Counted from the first letter of the stretch, positions 17,718-26,892 are shown. The stretch is DNA of 58,592 nucleotides from Devosia submarina (GCF_003056345.1 NZ_PYWB01000015.1:1-58592), one strand, 5' to 3'. Translations and numbers: made by a program. The notes: generated by a model from the sequence alone, not told the origin.

Positions 17718-18134
17718 TAACTCTCGGTACGCGAGCCCTGTAGACTCTGCCTCCGCCGCATAGAACGCGCCAGAATGCCTCTGGCTAGAAGCTATGCGGG
17801 CAGCGGCTGCCCGCAGCTTCGTCAGCTGTCGGCTGCGCGCCCCCATCTTGGTCACTGAGGCCTTTGCGGTTCATGCCCGAAACCTGCCGTAGCATAACCC
17901 ATAGGAGTATGCTCAGCCTCGACCCGGCTGATGTTCCTGCGTCAAGATCAGTGAATGTCTATCCGGTCCCCGACACTTTGTGGGAAGATAATCTTTTTGT
18001 TTCGCAATCTAGCTTATTGGGGGAGGCGCCATTTAGCTGCAGTACGAACTGCCACGTTTTTGCCTGCCCCGTCAAATAGGATGCGATGTATAAGCGTAAG
18101 GGGTGTGCAAGAAATAAACACTCTGCCGACGTGC
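17718..18134. other. 417-base gap with an inverted repeat
   Basis: This gap separates the LacI gene (plus) and the amidase gene (minus), which converge. The only clear structure is at 17789-17819: GCGGGCAG-CGG-CTGCCCGC, flanked by AAGCT and AGCTT. It is a strong hairpin that could act as a two-way terminator although no T-run follows. No convincing gene was seen in the rest. Confidence 0.5.
17789..17819. terminator. Strong hairpin between convergent genes
   Basis: An inner perfect 8-pair stem with a CGG loop (796-814 after 17000) is extended by a 5-pair outer stem across a two-base bulge. It lies 72 bases after the LacI stop. It lacks a U-tract, so intrinsic termination would be inefficient; it may instead stabilise the transcript end. 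Confidence 0.35.
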
Positions 18135-19364
18135 TTAGAGGTCATTTCGTAGAATATCTTCAGCCGCATCAGCGAGAACCTGACAGCCTAGGACCAAGTC
18201 GTCGTCTTCGGTGTTTTCTGTCCAGTGATGGCTGATACCGCCGATGCTAGGGACGAACAGCATACCTGCGCGCATTTTCCTGGCCACGAGCTGGGCGTCG
18301 TGACTCGCGCCGCTAGGCATTTTCACATGGCCTCCAGGGCAATGCTGCTGGGCCGCCCGTTCGATTGCGCTTTGGAAGGCCGCATCCATGCGGCCCGGCT
18401 GCCCCTTGGCAATGCGTTCCAGCGAAATCTCGCATCCGCTTGCCATTCTAGTCTCCTCTACCAGTTGCTCCAGTCGGTCATGCATGCGCTGAAGCACGGC
18501 TTCGTCCTCATCGCGAATCTGGAAAAGCACCTCGGCCCGGCCCGGAATAATGCTTGGCGCTCCCGGCTCAAGCGTCATCCGGCCGGTAGTCCAGACCGAC
18601 CGCTCGCCGCAGATCTCCGGAAATCGGTCATCGATCAGCACGGCGAGCCGCGCTGCGGCGAGCCCCGCATCGCGCCTTATGGCCATGCGGGTGGTGCCAG
18701 CATGGTTCTGGATGCCAGAAATAACGACACGGTATTGCCAGATCGCTACGATGCTGGTGACGACGCCTATGCGCTTGCCAATAGACTCCAGATAGTCGCC
18801 CTGTTCGATGTGTGCTTCGACATAGCCGACATGGCGGGTAGGGTCGGCGAAGGTACGCGGAGTTCCGGAAAGGCCAGCCTTCCTGAGGGCCTCGCGTAAT
18901 GGCTGGCCGGTATAGGCATTGATCGCAGCGTCGAGCTCCGCATCATCGAGGTCACCGACATAAGAGCGACTGCCGAGCAGGGCAATGAAGTGGCTTTCTT
19001 CATCCGCCCAGGCCACCGGGGCGATGGGTAAGTCCTGACAATCATTGGTCTCGGCGAAAGTCCGCGCCACTTCGAGACCATAAATCACTCCCATAGCGCC
19101 ATCCAGCCAGCCGGCATGGTTCTGCGACTCGGCATGTGAGCCGATGAGGAGCGAGCGTCTCGATGTGCGGGGGTAACCGAAGACATTGCCGACGCCATCG
19201 ATATGTGCGTCAAGGCCGAGCATCTTATACTGCTGGATCAGCCAGTGCCTGCTGGCCATGTCGTCCTCGCCATAGGTGGGACGATGCACCCCGGTCTTGT
19301 ACCGCCCGAACTCGGCAAACTGCCGCAGTGTGGAAAGAAGGCGGTCGGCATTGATCTTGGGCAT
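18135..19364 (-). CDS. Zn-dependent M20-family amidase (N-carbamoyl-amino acid hydrolase type)
   Basis: A 409-residue member of the hydantoinase/carbamoylase family. Metal-ligand motifs are GSHAESQNHAGWLDGAMGVI (His and Asp), DEESHF, VEAHIEQG and a late GASHDAQ, in the correct order. The lid/dimerisation domain sits between about 205 and 320 and contains QNHAGTTRMAIRRDA. Members cleave N-carbamoyl-amino acids, ureidoglycolate or allantoate. The start is placed at MPKINADRLL; a longer frame overlaps the RidA gene and is not favoured, though no clear ribosome site precedes 19364. With a hydantoinase in the divergent operon, this probably performs the second step after ring opening. Confidence 0.88.
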   Translation of the reverse strand: MPKINADRLLSTLRQFAEFGRYKTGVHRPTYGEDDMASRHWLIQQYKMLGLDAHIDGVGNVFGYPRTSRRSLLIGSHAESQNHAGWLDGAMGVIYGLEVARTFAETNDCQDLPIAPVAWADEESHFIALLGSRSYVGDLDDAELDAAINAYTGQPLREALRKAGLSGTPRTFADPTRHVGYVEAHIEQGDYLESIGKRIGVVTSIVAIWQYRVVISGIQNHAGTTRMAIRRDAGLAAARLAVLIDDRFPEICGERSVWTTGRMTLEPGAPSIIPGRAEVLFQIRDEDEAVLQRMHDRLEQLVEETRMASGCEISLERIAKGQPGRMDAAFQSAIERAAQQHCPGGHVKMPSGASHDAQLVARKMRAGMLFVPSIGGISHHWTENTEDDDLVLGCQVLADAAEDILRNDL

Positions 19365-19398
19365 GTGGAACTCTGGGAAGGAGAAGCAGATGGGCTGG

Positions 19399-19755
19399 TC
19401 ACCGATAGGCGGTGACCATGATTTCAACCGTGAGGTCCGGATCGGCGAGCGCGGCCTCGACACAGGCGCGCACGGGCTTACCGCTGGTCGGTACCCATTC
19501 GTCCCAGATCGTGTTGAATGCGTCGAAGGTGGAAATGTCGGTTAGCCAGACCTGGGCGGAGACGAGCCGGGCTTTGTCGGTGCCGGCTAAGGCGAGATGC
19601 TCGTCGATCCGTTGAAGTATCTCGCGTGTTTGTTCCTGGACAGTAGCGCCGCGCATCTTGACGGCGGTGAGGCCCGCAAGGAAAACGAAGGGTCCCGCTT
19701 CGACTGCAAGGCTCATTCGCTGGTTTTCATTGTGTCGCTTGATGGTACTGCTCAT
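19399..19755 (-). CDS. RidA family protein
   Basis: A 118-residue RidA/YjgF/YER057c/UK114-fold protein. Matching segments are PFVFLAGLTA, a QTREILQRIDEHLALAG helix, ARLVSAQVWLTDISTFDAFNTIWDEWVP and the C-terminal Arg-Ala-Cys-Val-Glu region with the conserved Arg. Classic RidA proteins deaminate enamines and imines. In the Rut pyrimidine pathway the paralogue RutC acts beside an isochorismatase-fold hydrolase, which is exactly the neighbour here. The start overlaps the upstream stop by four bases. Confidence 0.85.
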   Translation of the reverse strand: MSSTIKRHNENQRMSLAVEAGPFVFLAGLTAVKMRGATVQEQTREILQRIDEHLALAGTDKARLVSAQVWLTDISTFDAFNTIWDEWVPTSGKPVRACVEAALADPDLTVEIMVTAYR

Positions 19756-20396
19756 TGGATTGGGTTCGCCTCTAGGTAGTTGGAGACCTCATCAATGCCC
19801 ACTACGTCGGCATAGCGCAGGTCGATGTCGGTGAGATTTACGTTATGAGCGATGGGCGAGCGGTCACCCACCGCCTCCCGCACTACGACTACGTTCAGGT
19901 TCAGGTTATGGGCGCTCTCCGCCGTGGCCCGTACACATCCACTCGTACTGCAGCCGGTGATAATAAGGGTGTCGATGGACCGGCCTACGAGATAGCTGTC
20001 GAAAGGAGTTCCCCAGAAGGCTGAGGCCCGCGGCTTGACAATCAGCGGCTCTTCTGCGCGGCGCTCCAGCCGGGGATCAAGCGCCACCATGTCGCTGCCG
20101 GCATCGAGCGAACCGCGCGCTCCCAAGTGTAGCATCTTGCGACCGTAAGGACCCTGAACGTCGGCCTTCTCAAAAGCCATGGTCGTGAAGAAGATCGGAT
20201 GCCCGGTCATTCGCGCCACCTGCAGCAGCTGGATCGTGTGGTCAAGAACAGGTTCGAGGTCGGCGGAACCCTGTGGCGACGATGGGTCCAGCCAAGACTT
20301 GGCCATGTCGATCACCACCACGGCCGCCCGCTTTCCAAAACCAACTCGACCGCCAAAGCCGCTCCCAAGATAAAGCTCCCTCACCTCTTCATACAT
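19752..20396 (-). CDS. Isochorismatase-fold cysteine hydrolase (carbamoylsarcosine/ureidoacrylate amidase-like)
   Basis: A 214-residue hydrolase. The catalytic triad is visible: Asp in VVVIDMAKSW (near residue 30), Lys in LIVKPRASAFWGT (near 120) and Cys in GCSTSGCVRATAESA (near 154). The non-prolyl cis-peptide region precedes the Cys. Characterised relatives include N-carbamoylsarcosine amidase, RutB and biuret hydrolases, all cleaving carbamoyl or ureido groups. It is the first gene of a three-gene operon with RidA and the M20 amidase, divergent from the hydantoinase. Confidence 0.86.
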   Translation of the reverse strand: MYEEVRELYLGSGFGGRVGFGKRAAVVVIDMAKSWLDPSSPQGSADLEPVLDHTIQLLQVARMTGHPIFFTTMAFEKADVQGPYGRKMLHLGARGSLDAGSDMVALDPRLERRAEEPLIVKPRASAFWGTPFDSYLVGRSIDTLIITGCSTSGCVRATAESAHNLNLNVVVVREAVGDRSPIAHNVNLTDIDLRYADVVGIDEVSNYLEANPIQ

Positions 20397-20412
20397 TCTT
20401 GTTTCCGTTCTG

Positions 20413-20440
20413 AATACAGGATTGATTTTCTAATACAGGA
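20413..20440. promoter_or_regulatory. Direct repeats in the divergent promoter region
   Basis: AATACAGGA occurs at 20413-20421 and 20432-20440, 19 bases apart (about two helical turns), in the 126-base gap between the divergent hydrolase and hydantoinase genes. Each repeat shares ATACAG with the palindrome in front of the importer operon at 22966-22986, so one regulator, probably the IclR protein, may bind both. Confidence 0.45.
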
Positions 20441-20522
20441 CATACTAGGGTCGTTTTCGCTGCTGTCAAGGAAGCGATAATCGCCCCTTGGGAACGAAGT
20501 CGCGTGCAGGAAGGGAAGTGTT

Positions 20523-21908
20523 GTGCTGGATTTGGTGATTGAAAACGGCGTGGTGGTTACAGCAGCGGGAGCTTCCCCTGCCGATGTCGGCATCAAAGAT
20601 GGCCGGATTGTCCAGCTTGGCGGAGATATGGGCGACGCCGAACGCATCATCGACGCGCAAGGCAATTATGTCATTCCCGGCGGGGTCGACGTGCATACCC
20701 ACCTTGATGCGCCGGGCAATGGCCACAGCTCTGCCGACGACTTCTTATCGGGCACCATCGCGGCCGCCTGCGGCGGCACTACGACCATAGTCGACTTCTG
20801 CCAGCAGGCACGAGGGCAGAGCCTGCACGAGGCGCTTGATGTGTGGCACGCCAAGGCTCGCGATAAGGCCGTGATCGACTATGGCTTTCACATCATCGTC
20901 GTCGATTTCACGCCTGGTGTGGAAGCGGAACTCATCGAGCTGCCGGACGAAGGCGTCAGCAGCTTTAAACTGTTCCTCGCCTACAAGGGCGCCCAGATGG
21001 TCGACGACCGGACCGTGGTGCGCACCCTGCATCAGGCCAGGAGATCCGGCGCGTTGGTGATGGTTCATGCCGAAAACGGCGATGCCGCCGATTTCCTGGT
21101 AGAACAGAACCTCGCAGCGGGGAACACAGCTCCCATATATCATGCGCTGAGCCGCCCGCCGCTGGTAGAGGCCGAAGCTACCAACCGGGCGATCGTGCTG
21201 GCGGAACTTGCCGGTGCGCCGATCTATATTGTGCACCTGACCACGCGCGGATCGCTCGATGCGGTGATCGCCGGGCGACTGCGGGGCGTCGACGTCTCGG
21301 CGGAGACCTGCACGCACTATCTCTATTCCACGCAAGACGACCTTGGGCGGGAAAATTTCGAGGGAGCCAAATGGGTCTTCACACCACCTGCCCGTACTGT
21401 GGACGATCAGGCTCTGCTCTGGGACGCTTTGGCGTTCGGCACCCTCCAGGCGGTCTCTTCAGATCATGGCAGTTGGTCGTTCGGCGAGCACCGGCAGCGC
21501 GGTCGCAACAACTTTGCCGAGATCCCCAACGGCGCGGTAGGCATCGAAGAGCGCATGATGATGGTCTACCAGGCCGTTAACCAGGGGCGGTTCAGCGTTA
21601 GTCGCTTTGTCGACCTGGTATCGACTACACCCGCGAGGCTGTTCGGGCTCTACCCGCAGAAGGGCTCCATTGCGGTGGGCAGCGATGCCGATCTGGTTAT
21701 CTGGGATCCAGAGGCGAAAACGACTATCACCCAATCCATGCTGCATCACGGCGGCGACTACTCGCTCTATGAAGGTCAGAAGGTTCGAGGCCTGCCGACT
21801 ACTGTCGTGTCGCGTGGCGAGGTGATTGTGGAGGATCGCGTCTTTGTTGGTATGGCAGGGCGTGGTCGCTTCATCAAGCGCAAGCGCTTCGATCGCGGCC
21901 GACTTTAG
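20523..21908 (+). CDS. Dihydropyrimidinase / hydantoinase
   Basis: A 461-residue cyclic amidohydrolase, starting at GTG behind a GGAAGGGAA ribosome site. It has the metal motif GGVDVHTHLD (near residue 54), the Lys that becomes carboxylated in SSFKLFLAYKG (near 150), VMVHAENGD (near 180), IYIVHLTTRGS with the second His-metal strand, and the metal-binding Asp in SDHGSWSF (near 318). It hydrolyses the ring amide of dihydropyrimidines or hydantoins to N-carbamoyl acids, which the divergent carbamoylase-type amidase could process. The closest substrate cannot be told from sequence. Confidence 0.9.
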   Translation: MLDLVIENGVVVTAAGASPADVGIKDGRIVQLGGDMGDAERIIDAQGNYVIPGGVDVHTHLDAPGNGHSSADDFLSGTIAAACGGTTTIVDFCQQARGQSLHEALDVWHAKARDKAVIDYGFHIIVVDFTPGVEAELIELPDEGVSSFKLFLAYKGAQMVDDRTVVRTLHQARRSGALVMVHAENGDAADFLVEQNLAAGNTAPIYHALSRPPLVEAEATNRAIVLAELAGAPIYIVHLTTRGSLDAVIAGRLRGVDVSAETCTHYLYSTQDDLGRENFEGAKWVFTPPARTVDDQALLWDALAFGTLQAVSSDHGSWSFGEHRQRGRNNFAEIPNGAVGIEERMMMVYQAVNQGRFSVSRFVDLVSTTPARLFGLYPQKGSIAVGSDADLVIWDPEAKTTITQSMLHHGGDYSLYEGQKVRGLPTTVVSRGEVIVEDRVFVGMAGRGRFIKRKRFDRGRL

Positions 21909-21912
21909 CCCG

Positions 21913-22842
21913 TCATCCGCCGGGAAAGTCTGGCGGCACATTCGCTGCGATGGCGCGGTGGATCTGGCCAACTGTCCGCCGCATTTCCCGAACCACTTCT
22001 TCCTCCCGTGGCAGCAGTGTGCCCACAAGTGAAGAGACGTTGAACAGATAGATCACCCGACCCGTCCTGTCGAAAATCGGCAGGGCTACCGCCATCAGAC
22101 CTTCGGTGAATTCGCCCACCGAGCGCGCATGGCCTCGGCGCCGGGTGGCGCCGATTTCAGCACGCAGTTGCTGTGCGTCGGTCAACGAGCTCTCAGTATA
22201 AGCTACCGGCTGCCATTCCTGCATCCAACGGTCAATCCGCTCAGGCGTCTGCCACGCCAAGTAGGCGCGCATCTGTGCGGAGGCATTACGCGGAAAGCGA
22301 TGGCCAACCGGGAACGAGACTTCCATGATGTGGTGGGCGTTGAAACGATCGATCACCACGAAGGAATCGTCCGACAGCGGCTCGGACAGTACGCACGGCA
22401 GGGCGATGCGCTCGACCAGCGCCGCCAGCTGCTGGCGAATGACGTTGATGGCGGGCGAGTTTAGCAGCGAAGAGGCGTCACTGAGAATGCCGGCCTGCAG
22501 CCGGTACATCTTGGTTTCCTCGTCGAAACTCAGCCATTCGAAATGCGTCAGCGTCTTCAACAAAGAATGGCAGTGGCTGCGCGATATCCCAAGCGTGCTA
22601 GAAATTTCGGCGAGGTTCGCAGCCCTGGGCGCCTTACGATTGATGAAGGAAATAATCGCAATCCCGTTCTCGAGCGCCGGCACAATGCCGGGAGCGGTCT
22701 TGGCATTGACGTAGTCATTGCCGGCGCTGAGCAGCCAATGATCGCCCTCGTAGAGCAGCTTAGCGTTCGACGTTGGCTCGTCAGGACGCGAGGAGGGGGT
22801 ATCAGTTGTTGGGTCGAGTTTAGCCTGTCGCCGCTTTGTCAT
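21913..22842 (-). CDS. IclR family transcriptional regulator
   Basis: A 309-residue regulator. The winged helix is at about residues 55-110 (ANLAEISSTLGISRSHCHSLLKTL). It is followed by the IclR effector domain with FNAHHIMEVSFPVGHRFP, RAYLAWQ, RRRGHARSVGEFTEGLMAVALPIFD and LFNVSSLVGTL. An N-terminal tail of about 45 polar residues is unusual. The start is set at 22842, behind CGGAGA. It converges on the hydantoinase gene and is divergent from the BMP-type importer operon, so it probably senses a ureide or carbamoyl acid. Confidence 0.9.
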   Translation of the reverse strand: MTKRRQAKLDPTTDTPSSRPDEPTSNAKLLYEGDHWLLSAGNDYVNAKTAPGIVPALENGIAIISFINRKAPRAANLAEISSTLGISRSHCHSLLKTLTHFEWLSFDEETKMYRLQAGILSDASSLLNSPAINVIRQQLAALVERIALPCVLSEPLSDDSFVVIDRFNAHHIMEVSFPVGHRFPRNASAQMRAYLAWQTPERIDRWMQEWQPVAYTESSLTDAQQLRAEIGATRRRGHARSVGEFTEGLMAVALPIFDRTGRVIYLFNVSSLVGTLLPREEEVVREMRRTVGQIHRAIAANVPPDFPGG

Positions 22843-22965
22843 GCCGGTCTCCGTCCGGTTTGATCTAGGACGTCCTGTCGGGGACTGTCCATGGGGCACC
22901 CCTGAAACGCGGCAGTTTTAAAATACTGCTTGACGGAGGTGAATACCAATGTACCATCCTATATA

Positions 22966-22986
22966 GCATACAGTTGTTCTGTATGC
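22966..22986. promoter_or_regulatory. Palindrome, probable IclR operator
   Basis: GCATACAG-TTGTT-CTGTATGC is a perfect 8-base inverted repeat with a 5-base spacer. It sits in the gap between the divergent IclR gene and the importer operon, 59 bases before the binding-protein start. It is well placed for autoregulation and control of transport genes. Confidence 0.6.
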
Positions 22987-23044
22987 AGTACAATGGCGCG
23001 GGCGGCAAGGATCGAGACGTCCGGCTCTGTGAAAGGGGATAACA

Positions 23045-24178
23045 GTGTTCGACAAGTGGCTTGATCTCGAAGAGCAATTTAATCGCGGCGTGATTTCGCG
23101 CAGGCAGTTGCTCGCCAACGCGGTAAAATTTGGCATGACGACCACCGCTGCCTACGCCTTCGTCGGCGCCGTTTCTCATCCGCGCGGTGTGCTGGCCAAC
23201 GAAGTCGTAGGCGCCCGTGCCGCCAGCGGCGAAACGCTGAACGCCGTGATGATCACCATCCAACGCGCAGGAGACCTTGGCCCAGTCGATGCAATGATCA
23301 GCGGACTCAACCGCGGCGCCAGCGAACTCAACTACAACGTCCGTGTGGTGGAAGCTCTGCAGGGCGAATATCAGGGAGCTTTGGAGGCATCAGCGGCCGA
23401 GAATCCCGATCTCATCCTCGGTCTCTTCCCACCTATGGCCGATCCGCTGGAGCGCGCCGCCAAGCAGTTCCCCGACGTATATTTCGCTAACTTAGTGGGC
23501 ATTGTCCCCGAGGGCACGCCCAATCTGAAGTCGGTCTGGCACAAGGGTCAGGAAGGCACCTATCTCGCGGGCGCGCTCGCAGGCATGATCTCTACTGAGC
23601 AGTTACTGGGTGTGGAGAGCGACACGCTCGGCGTAGTTCTTGCCGTGGAGAATGGCGAGCAGCATGGCTACCTCGCCGGCTATCAGCAAGGCTTCAAGGC
23701 CACCAATGCGAATGGTCAGGTTATCTTCAACGTTATTGGCGGCAACGCCCCCTTCGAAGATCCGGTCAAGGCGGCGCAACTAGCGGCCGTTCTGCGGGAA
23801 CGCGGGGCAGGCATTATCGGAACCAGCGGCGGCAAGAGCCAACATGGCGTGCTGAGCGCCGCCGGACGCAGCGGCTACCTAGCCTTGGGCATGGACAACG
23901 ATCAGTGCCCGCAATATCCGGATACCTGCATTGCCTCTACCCTGGTCCATCTCGACCAGTGGGTCTACGACGTCATGAACCAGGTGCGCACCAGCAGCTT
24001 CACCCCCGGTCACAATCAGGTGGGCCTCGTCGAAGGTGCGATCGATATCTGTCCCTTCGCCGATGCCGATCACAAGCTGGGCTCACAGCTGCCAAAGGTC
24101 ATTGTCGATACCATCGCTAATATGCGCGAGCAGATCCTCTCGGGCGAAATTAAGGTGTCTGAGACGCCCGAACTTTGA
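23045..24178 (+). CDS. BMP family ABC transporter substrate-binding protein
   Basis: A 377-residue binding protein of the BMP/PnrA (Med) family, whose members bind nucleosides, purines and related heterocycles. A twin-arginine-like signal (Arg19-Arg20, then QLLANAVKFGMTTTAAYAFVGAV) precedes the mature domain. Family landmarks are ENPDLILGLFPPMADPLERAAKQFPDVYF, GQEGTYLAGALAGM, GYLAGYQQGFKATN and ALGMDNDQ. The start is a GTG behind AAAGGGGA. With a hydantoinase and amidases next door, a pyrimidine, hydantoin or other cyclic ureide is the expected ligand. Confidence 0.88.
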   Translation: MFDKWLDLEEQFNRGVISRRQLLANAVKFGMTTTAAYAFVGAVSHPRGVLANEVVGARAASGETLNAVMITIQRAGDLGPVDAMISGLNRGASELNYNVRVVEALQGEYQGALEASAAENPDLILGLFPPMADPLERAAKQFPDVYFANLVGIVPEGTPNLKSVWHKGQEGTYLAGALAGMISTEQLLGVESDTLGVVLAVENGEQHGYLAGYQQGFKATNANGQVIFNVIGGNAPFEDPVKAAQLAAVLRERGAGIIGTSGGKSQHGVLSAAGRSGYLALGMDNDQCPQYPDTCIASTLVHLDQWVYDVMNQVRTSSFTPGHNQVGLVEGAIDICPFADADHKLGSQLPKVIVDTIANMREQILSGEIKVSETPEL

Positions 24179-24186
24179 TGTCATGG

Positions 24187-24211
24187 TGGTCCGGCGCCAG
24201 GTGCCGGGCCA
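24187..24211 (+). promoter_or_regulatory. Hairpin between binding protein and ATPase genes
   Basis: TGGTCCGGC, a 7-base loop, then GCCGGGCCA form a 9-pair stem with one G-U pair, eight bases after the binding-protein stop. Its arm sequence nearly equals that of the hairpin at 37887-37909 in the same position of another importer operon. Confidence 0.6.
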
Positions 24212-24239
24212 CTCCGCGGGAGAGGTGCGAGAACTGGGC

Positions 24240-25790
24240 ATGATCCAACCTATCATCGAATTGATCGGGGTAACCAAGCGCTTCGGCAGCTTCGTTGCGA
24301 ATGACGCCATCGATCTGAGGATAAATGAAGGTGAAATTCACGCCATAGTAGGCGAGAACGGTGCCGGCAAGTCGACGTTGATGAAGACCCTGGCAGGCCT
24401 TCATGTGCCGGAAGAGGGGCGAGTGCTACTGCGAGGGCAGGATGTCGAGCTGCGCAATCCCGAGATCGCGATGAGCAAGGGCATCGCTATGGTGCATCAG
24501 CATTTTTCTTTGATTGATGCACTCGATGTAGCTGAGAATGTTGTGATCTCCGATCCTCCGCGCCGTTTCGGCGTACTCAGGCGCAAGGTGGCCGTTGCCC
24601 GCGTGGTGGAATTAAGCCGCACCTATGGTCTCGACGTTGATCCAAAAAGGCGAGTTGCCGAGTGCCGAGTTGGTGTTCAGCAGCGGGTGGAAATCCTCAA
24701 GGCGCTCTACCGCAGTCCGGAAGTGCTAATTCTCGACGAGCCCACAGCAGTGCTCACGCCCCAAGAGACGCAGGCGCTGATCGACAATCTCCGCGGACTG
24801 CGCGAGAAGGGCAAAACCATCATCTTCATTACCCACAAGCTCAAGGAAGTCATGGCCGTTGCCGATCGGGTGACCGTGATGCGAGCGGGCAGTGTTGTGC
24901 TGAACGTACCGGTGGCCGAAACCAATTCCAGCGCACTGGCCAACGCTATGGTTGGCAGGTCTATTTCGGTGGAGGCGCGAGCGAAGACTGGCCAGCTCGG
25001 TGCGGAACTGGCTCGGCTCGAAGAGGTTTGTCGGGACGGCACAAGCGGCAGCGTAGGCCTTGATCACGTGTCGTTGACGCTGCGGCGTGGCGAGGTCGTC
25101 GGCATTGCGGGGGTCGAAGGCAATGGCCAATCCGAATTGATAGAGGTTATCACTGGCATGCATATGCCGGCGGCCGGGCGGGTGATCCTGCAGGGTGAGG
25201 ACGTCACCAGCCGCGCTAGTCCATTATTCATGCGACAGCGCGGCATTGCCCATATTCCCGAGGATCGGATCGCCACCGGGCTCGCCACCACGGCAACGCT
25301 GCTCGACAACCTGATTACCGGCGCTCATGGCGTCAAACCGATAGCGCGCGGTCCCTGGATTGATCAGGCGAGCGCGCGTGCCCATGCGCAGCGGCTGGTG
25401 CGCGAATTCGACGTGCGTCCCGGCAATATTGCTGCCGATGCGGGCAGCTTGTCGGGTGGCAATATGCAGAAGGCCATTATCGCGCGCGAACTGGAAGGTG
25501 ACCCCCAGATTATCGTCGCGGCGCATCCAACGCGCGGCGTTGATATCGGCGCAGCCGAATTCGTCTATAGCCAGCTTCTAGCACGGCGCGAGAGAGCCTG
25601 CGTGCTGCTGGTTTCTTCGGACCTCGATGAAATTCTGCGGCTGTCCGACCGAATACTGGTGATGTACCGCGGCGCGGTGATTGCCGAATCCGATGCGGAC
25701 AGTCTGACTACCGAGCAACTTGGCCTGCTCATGGCAGGCATTCGCAGGGAGCCGCAGTGCGTGGCTGACGCGCAGGGAGCAGCACTATGA
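24240..25790 (+). CDS. Nucleoside-type ABC transporter ATP-binding protein (duplicated ATPase)
   Basis: A 516-residue protein with two fused nucleotide-binding domains, as in YufO/NupO and RbsA. The N-terminal half has Walker A GENGAGKST and Walker B VLILDEPTAVLTP, with a weak signature (CRVGVQQRVE). The C-terminal half has a degenerate Walker A (GVEGNGQSE), the good signature LSGGNMQK and IIVAAHPTRGVDIGA. Domain-specific P-loop decay is normal for this family. The start at 24240 begins the conserved IIELIGVTKRFG; the longer upstream frame overlaps the binding-protein gene. It overlaps the next permease by four bases. Confidence 0.92.
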   Translation: MIQPIIELIGVTKRFGSFVANDAIDLRINEGEIHAIVGENGAGKSTLMKTLAGLHVPEEGRVLLRGQDVELRNPEIAMSKGIAMVHQHFSLIDALDVAENVVISDPPRRFGVLRRKVAVARVVELSRTYGLDVDPKRRVAECRVGVQQRVEILKALYRSPEVLILDEPTAVLTPQETQALIDNLRGLREKGKTIIFITHKLKEVMAVADRVTVMRAGSVVLNVPVAETNSSALANAMVGRSISVEARAKTGQLGAELARLEEVCRDGTSGSVGLDHVSLTLRRGEVVGIAGVEGNGQSELIEVITGMHMPAAGRVILQGEDVTSRASPLFMRQRGIAHIPEDRIATGLATTATLLDNLITGAHGVKPIARGPWIDQASARAHAQRLVREFDVRPGNIAADAGSLSGGNMQKAIIARELEGDPQIIVAAHPTRGVDIGAAEFVYSQLLARRERACVLLVSSDLDEILRLSDRILVMYRGAVIAESDADSLTTEQLGLLMAGIRREPQCVADAQGAAL

Positions 25791-26884
25791 GTATGGGATC
25801 GACAACGGGAGCCGCGCTCGCGCAGAGGCGCGGTTCTACTGGCTTTTTCCGCGTCTGGCATACCTTGCAGATGCCGCTGCTGGCAACGCTTGCCGGGCTG
25901 CTGCTCACCTCGGCCTTGCTGCTCGTCATCCAGGTAAATCCGCTCGACGTCTATGCCGCTCTGCTGCGCGGCGCGCTGGGCAGTGTATTCGGCATATCCT
26001 CGACCCTGCGCTGGGCCACGCCGCTGATCCTCGCTGGCGTCGCCGTGACCATCGGTTTCAAAGCTGGGCTGTTCAATGCAGGCCTTTCTGGCCAGATTTA
26101 CCTCGGCGGGCTGGTGGGTTCAATCATCGGCTTTGCAGTCGTGCTGCCCGCCGGCCTTCATCCGGCTGTGGCCATCATCGGTGGCGGCCTTGCCGGCGCC
26201 ATCTGGGCTCTCATCCCGGCTCTGCTACTGCGGTATTTCGGTGCCAGCGAAATTGTAACCTCGCTGATGCTTTGGTACGTGGCGATCGGGATTTCCGATT
26301 TCCTCGTGCGCCAGTTCTTCCGCGATCCGACATCCGCTGCTTTCCTTATGTCGGTCAAGGTCGCTCCGGACGCGGTGCTGCCCTCCTTTTTTCCGGTCGG
26401 CAACGTCTCGGTCATGCTGTTCGTGTCGGCCGGAGTGGCGCTCCTGGCCTGGTATCTCATGGCTCGCTCCAAGATTGGCTACGAAGTACGAATGACGGGC
26501 GCTAACCCCCGCTTTGCCTTCTATGCCGGTCTGCCCACGGCGCGCCGGCTGGTCCTCGCATTCTGCGCCAGCGGTTTCGTCGCCGGCATGATCGGCGCCG
26601 CCGAGAGCATCGGCATCAACCAGCGCTTCGTCTCGCAATTCGATCCCGGCTTCGGCTTTGATGGTTTCCTCGTTGCGCTGCTTGCCAATGGCAGCATCGC
26701 CGGCTGCATTCCAGCTGGCTTTTTCCTGGGCATTCTCAAGGCCGGGAGCATGGAAATCGAGCGAACGCTGGGTGTGTCAAAAAGCATCATCTGGATTCTC
26801 CAAGGTTCGATCATCCTCTTTGTGTCGGCCTATCGCTTGCGCGACCGGATCAACGCGCTTTTCGCCCACCTCACCCGTCGCTGA
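25787..26884 (+). CDS. Nucleoside-type ABC transporter permease 1
   Basis: A 365-residue integral membrane protein of the BPD_transp_2 family (YufP-like), with about ten hydrophobic segments. It contains IGFKAGLFNAGLSGQIYLGGLVG, EIVTSLMLWYVAIG and GYEVRMTGANPRFAFYAGL, the cytoplasmic coupling region. The start overlaps the ATPase stop by four bases. It forms the channel with the following permease. Confidence 0.9.
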   Translation: MSMGSTTGAALAQRRGSTGFFRVWHTLQMPLLATLAGLLLTSALLLVIQVNPLDVYAALLRGALGSVFGISSTLRWATPLILAGVAVTIGFKAGLFNAGLSGQIYLGGLVGSIIGFAVVLPAGLHPAVAIIGGGLAGAIWALIPALLLRYFGASEIVTSLMLWYVAIGISDFLVRQFFRDPTSAAFLMSVKVAPDAVLPSFFPVGNVSVMLFVSAGVALLAWYLMARSKIGYEVRMTGANPRFAFYAGLPTARRLVLAFCASGFVAGMIGAAESIGINQRFVSQFDPGFGFDGFLVALLANGSIAGCIPAGFFLGILKAGSMEIERTLGVSKSIIWILQGSIILFVSAYRLRDRINALFAHLTRR

Positions 26885-26892
26885 GTCAAGCC

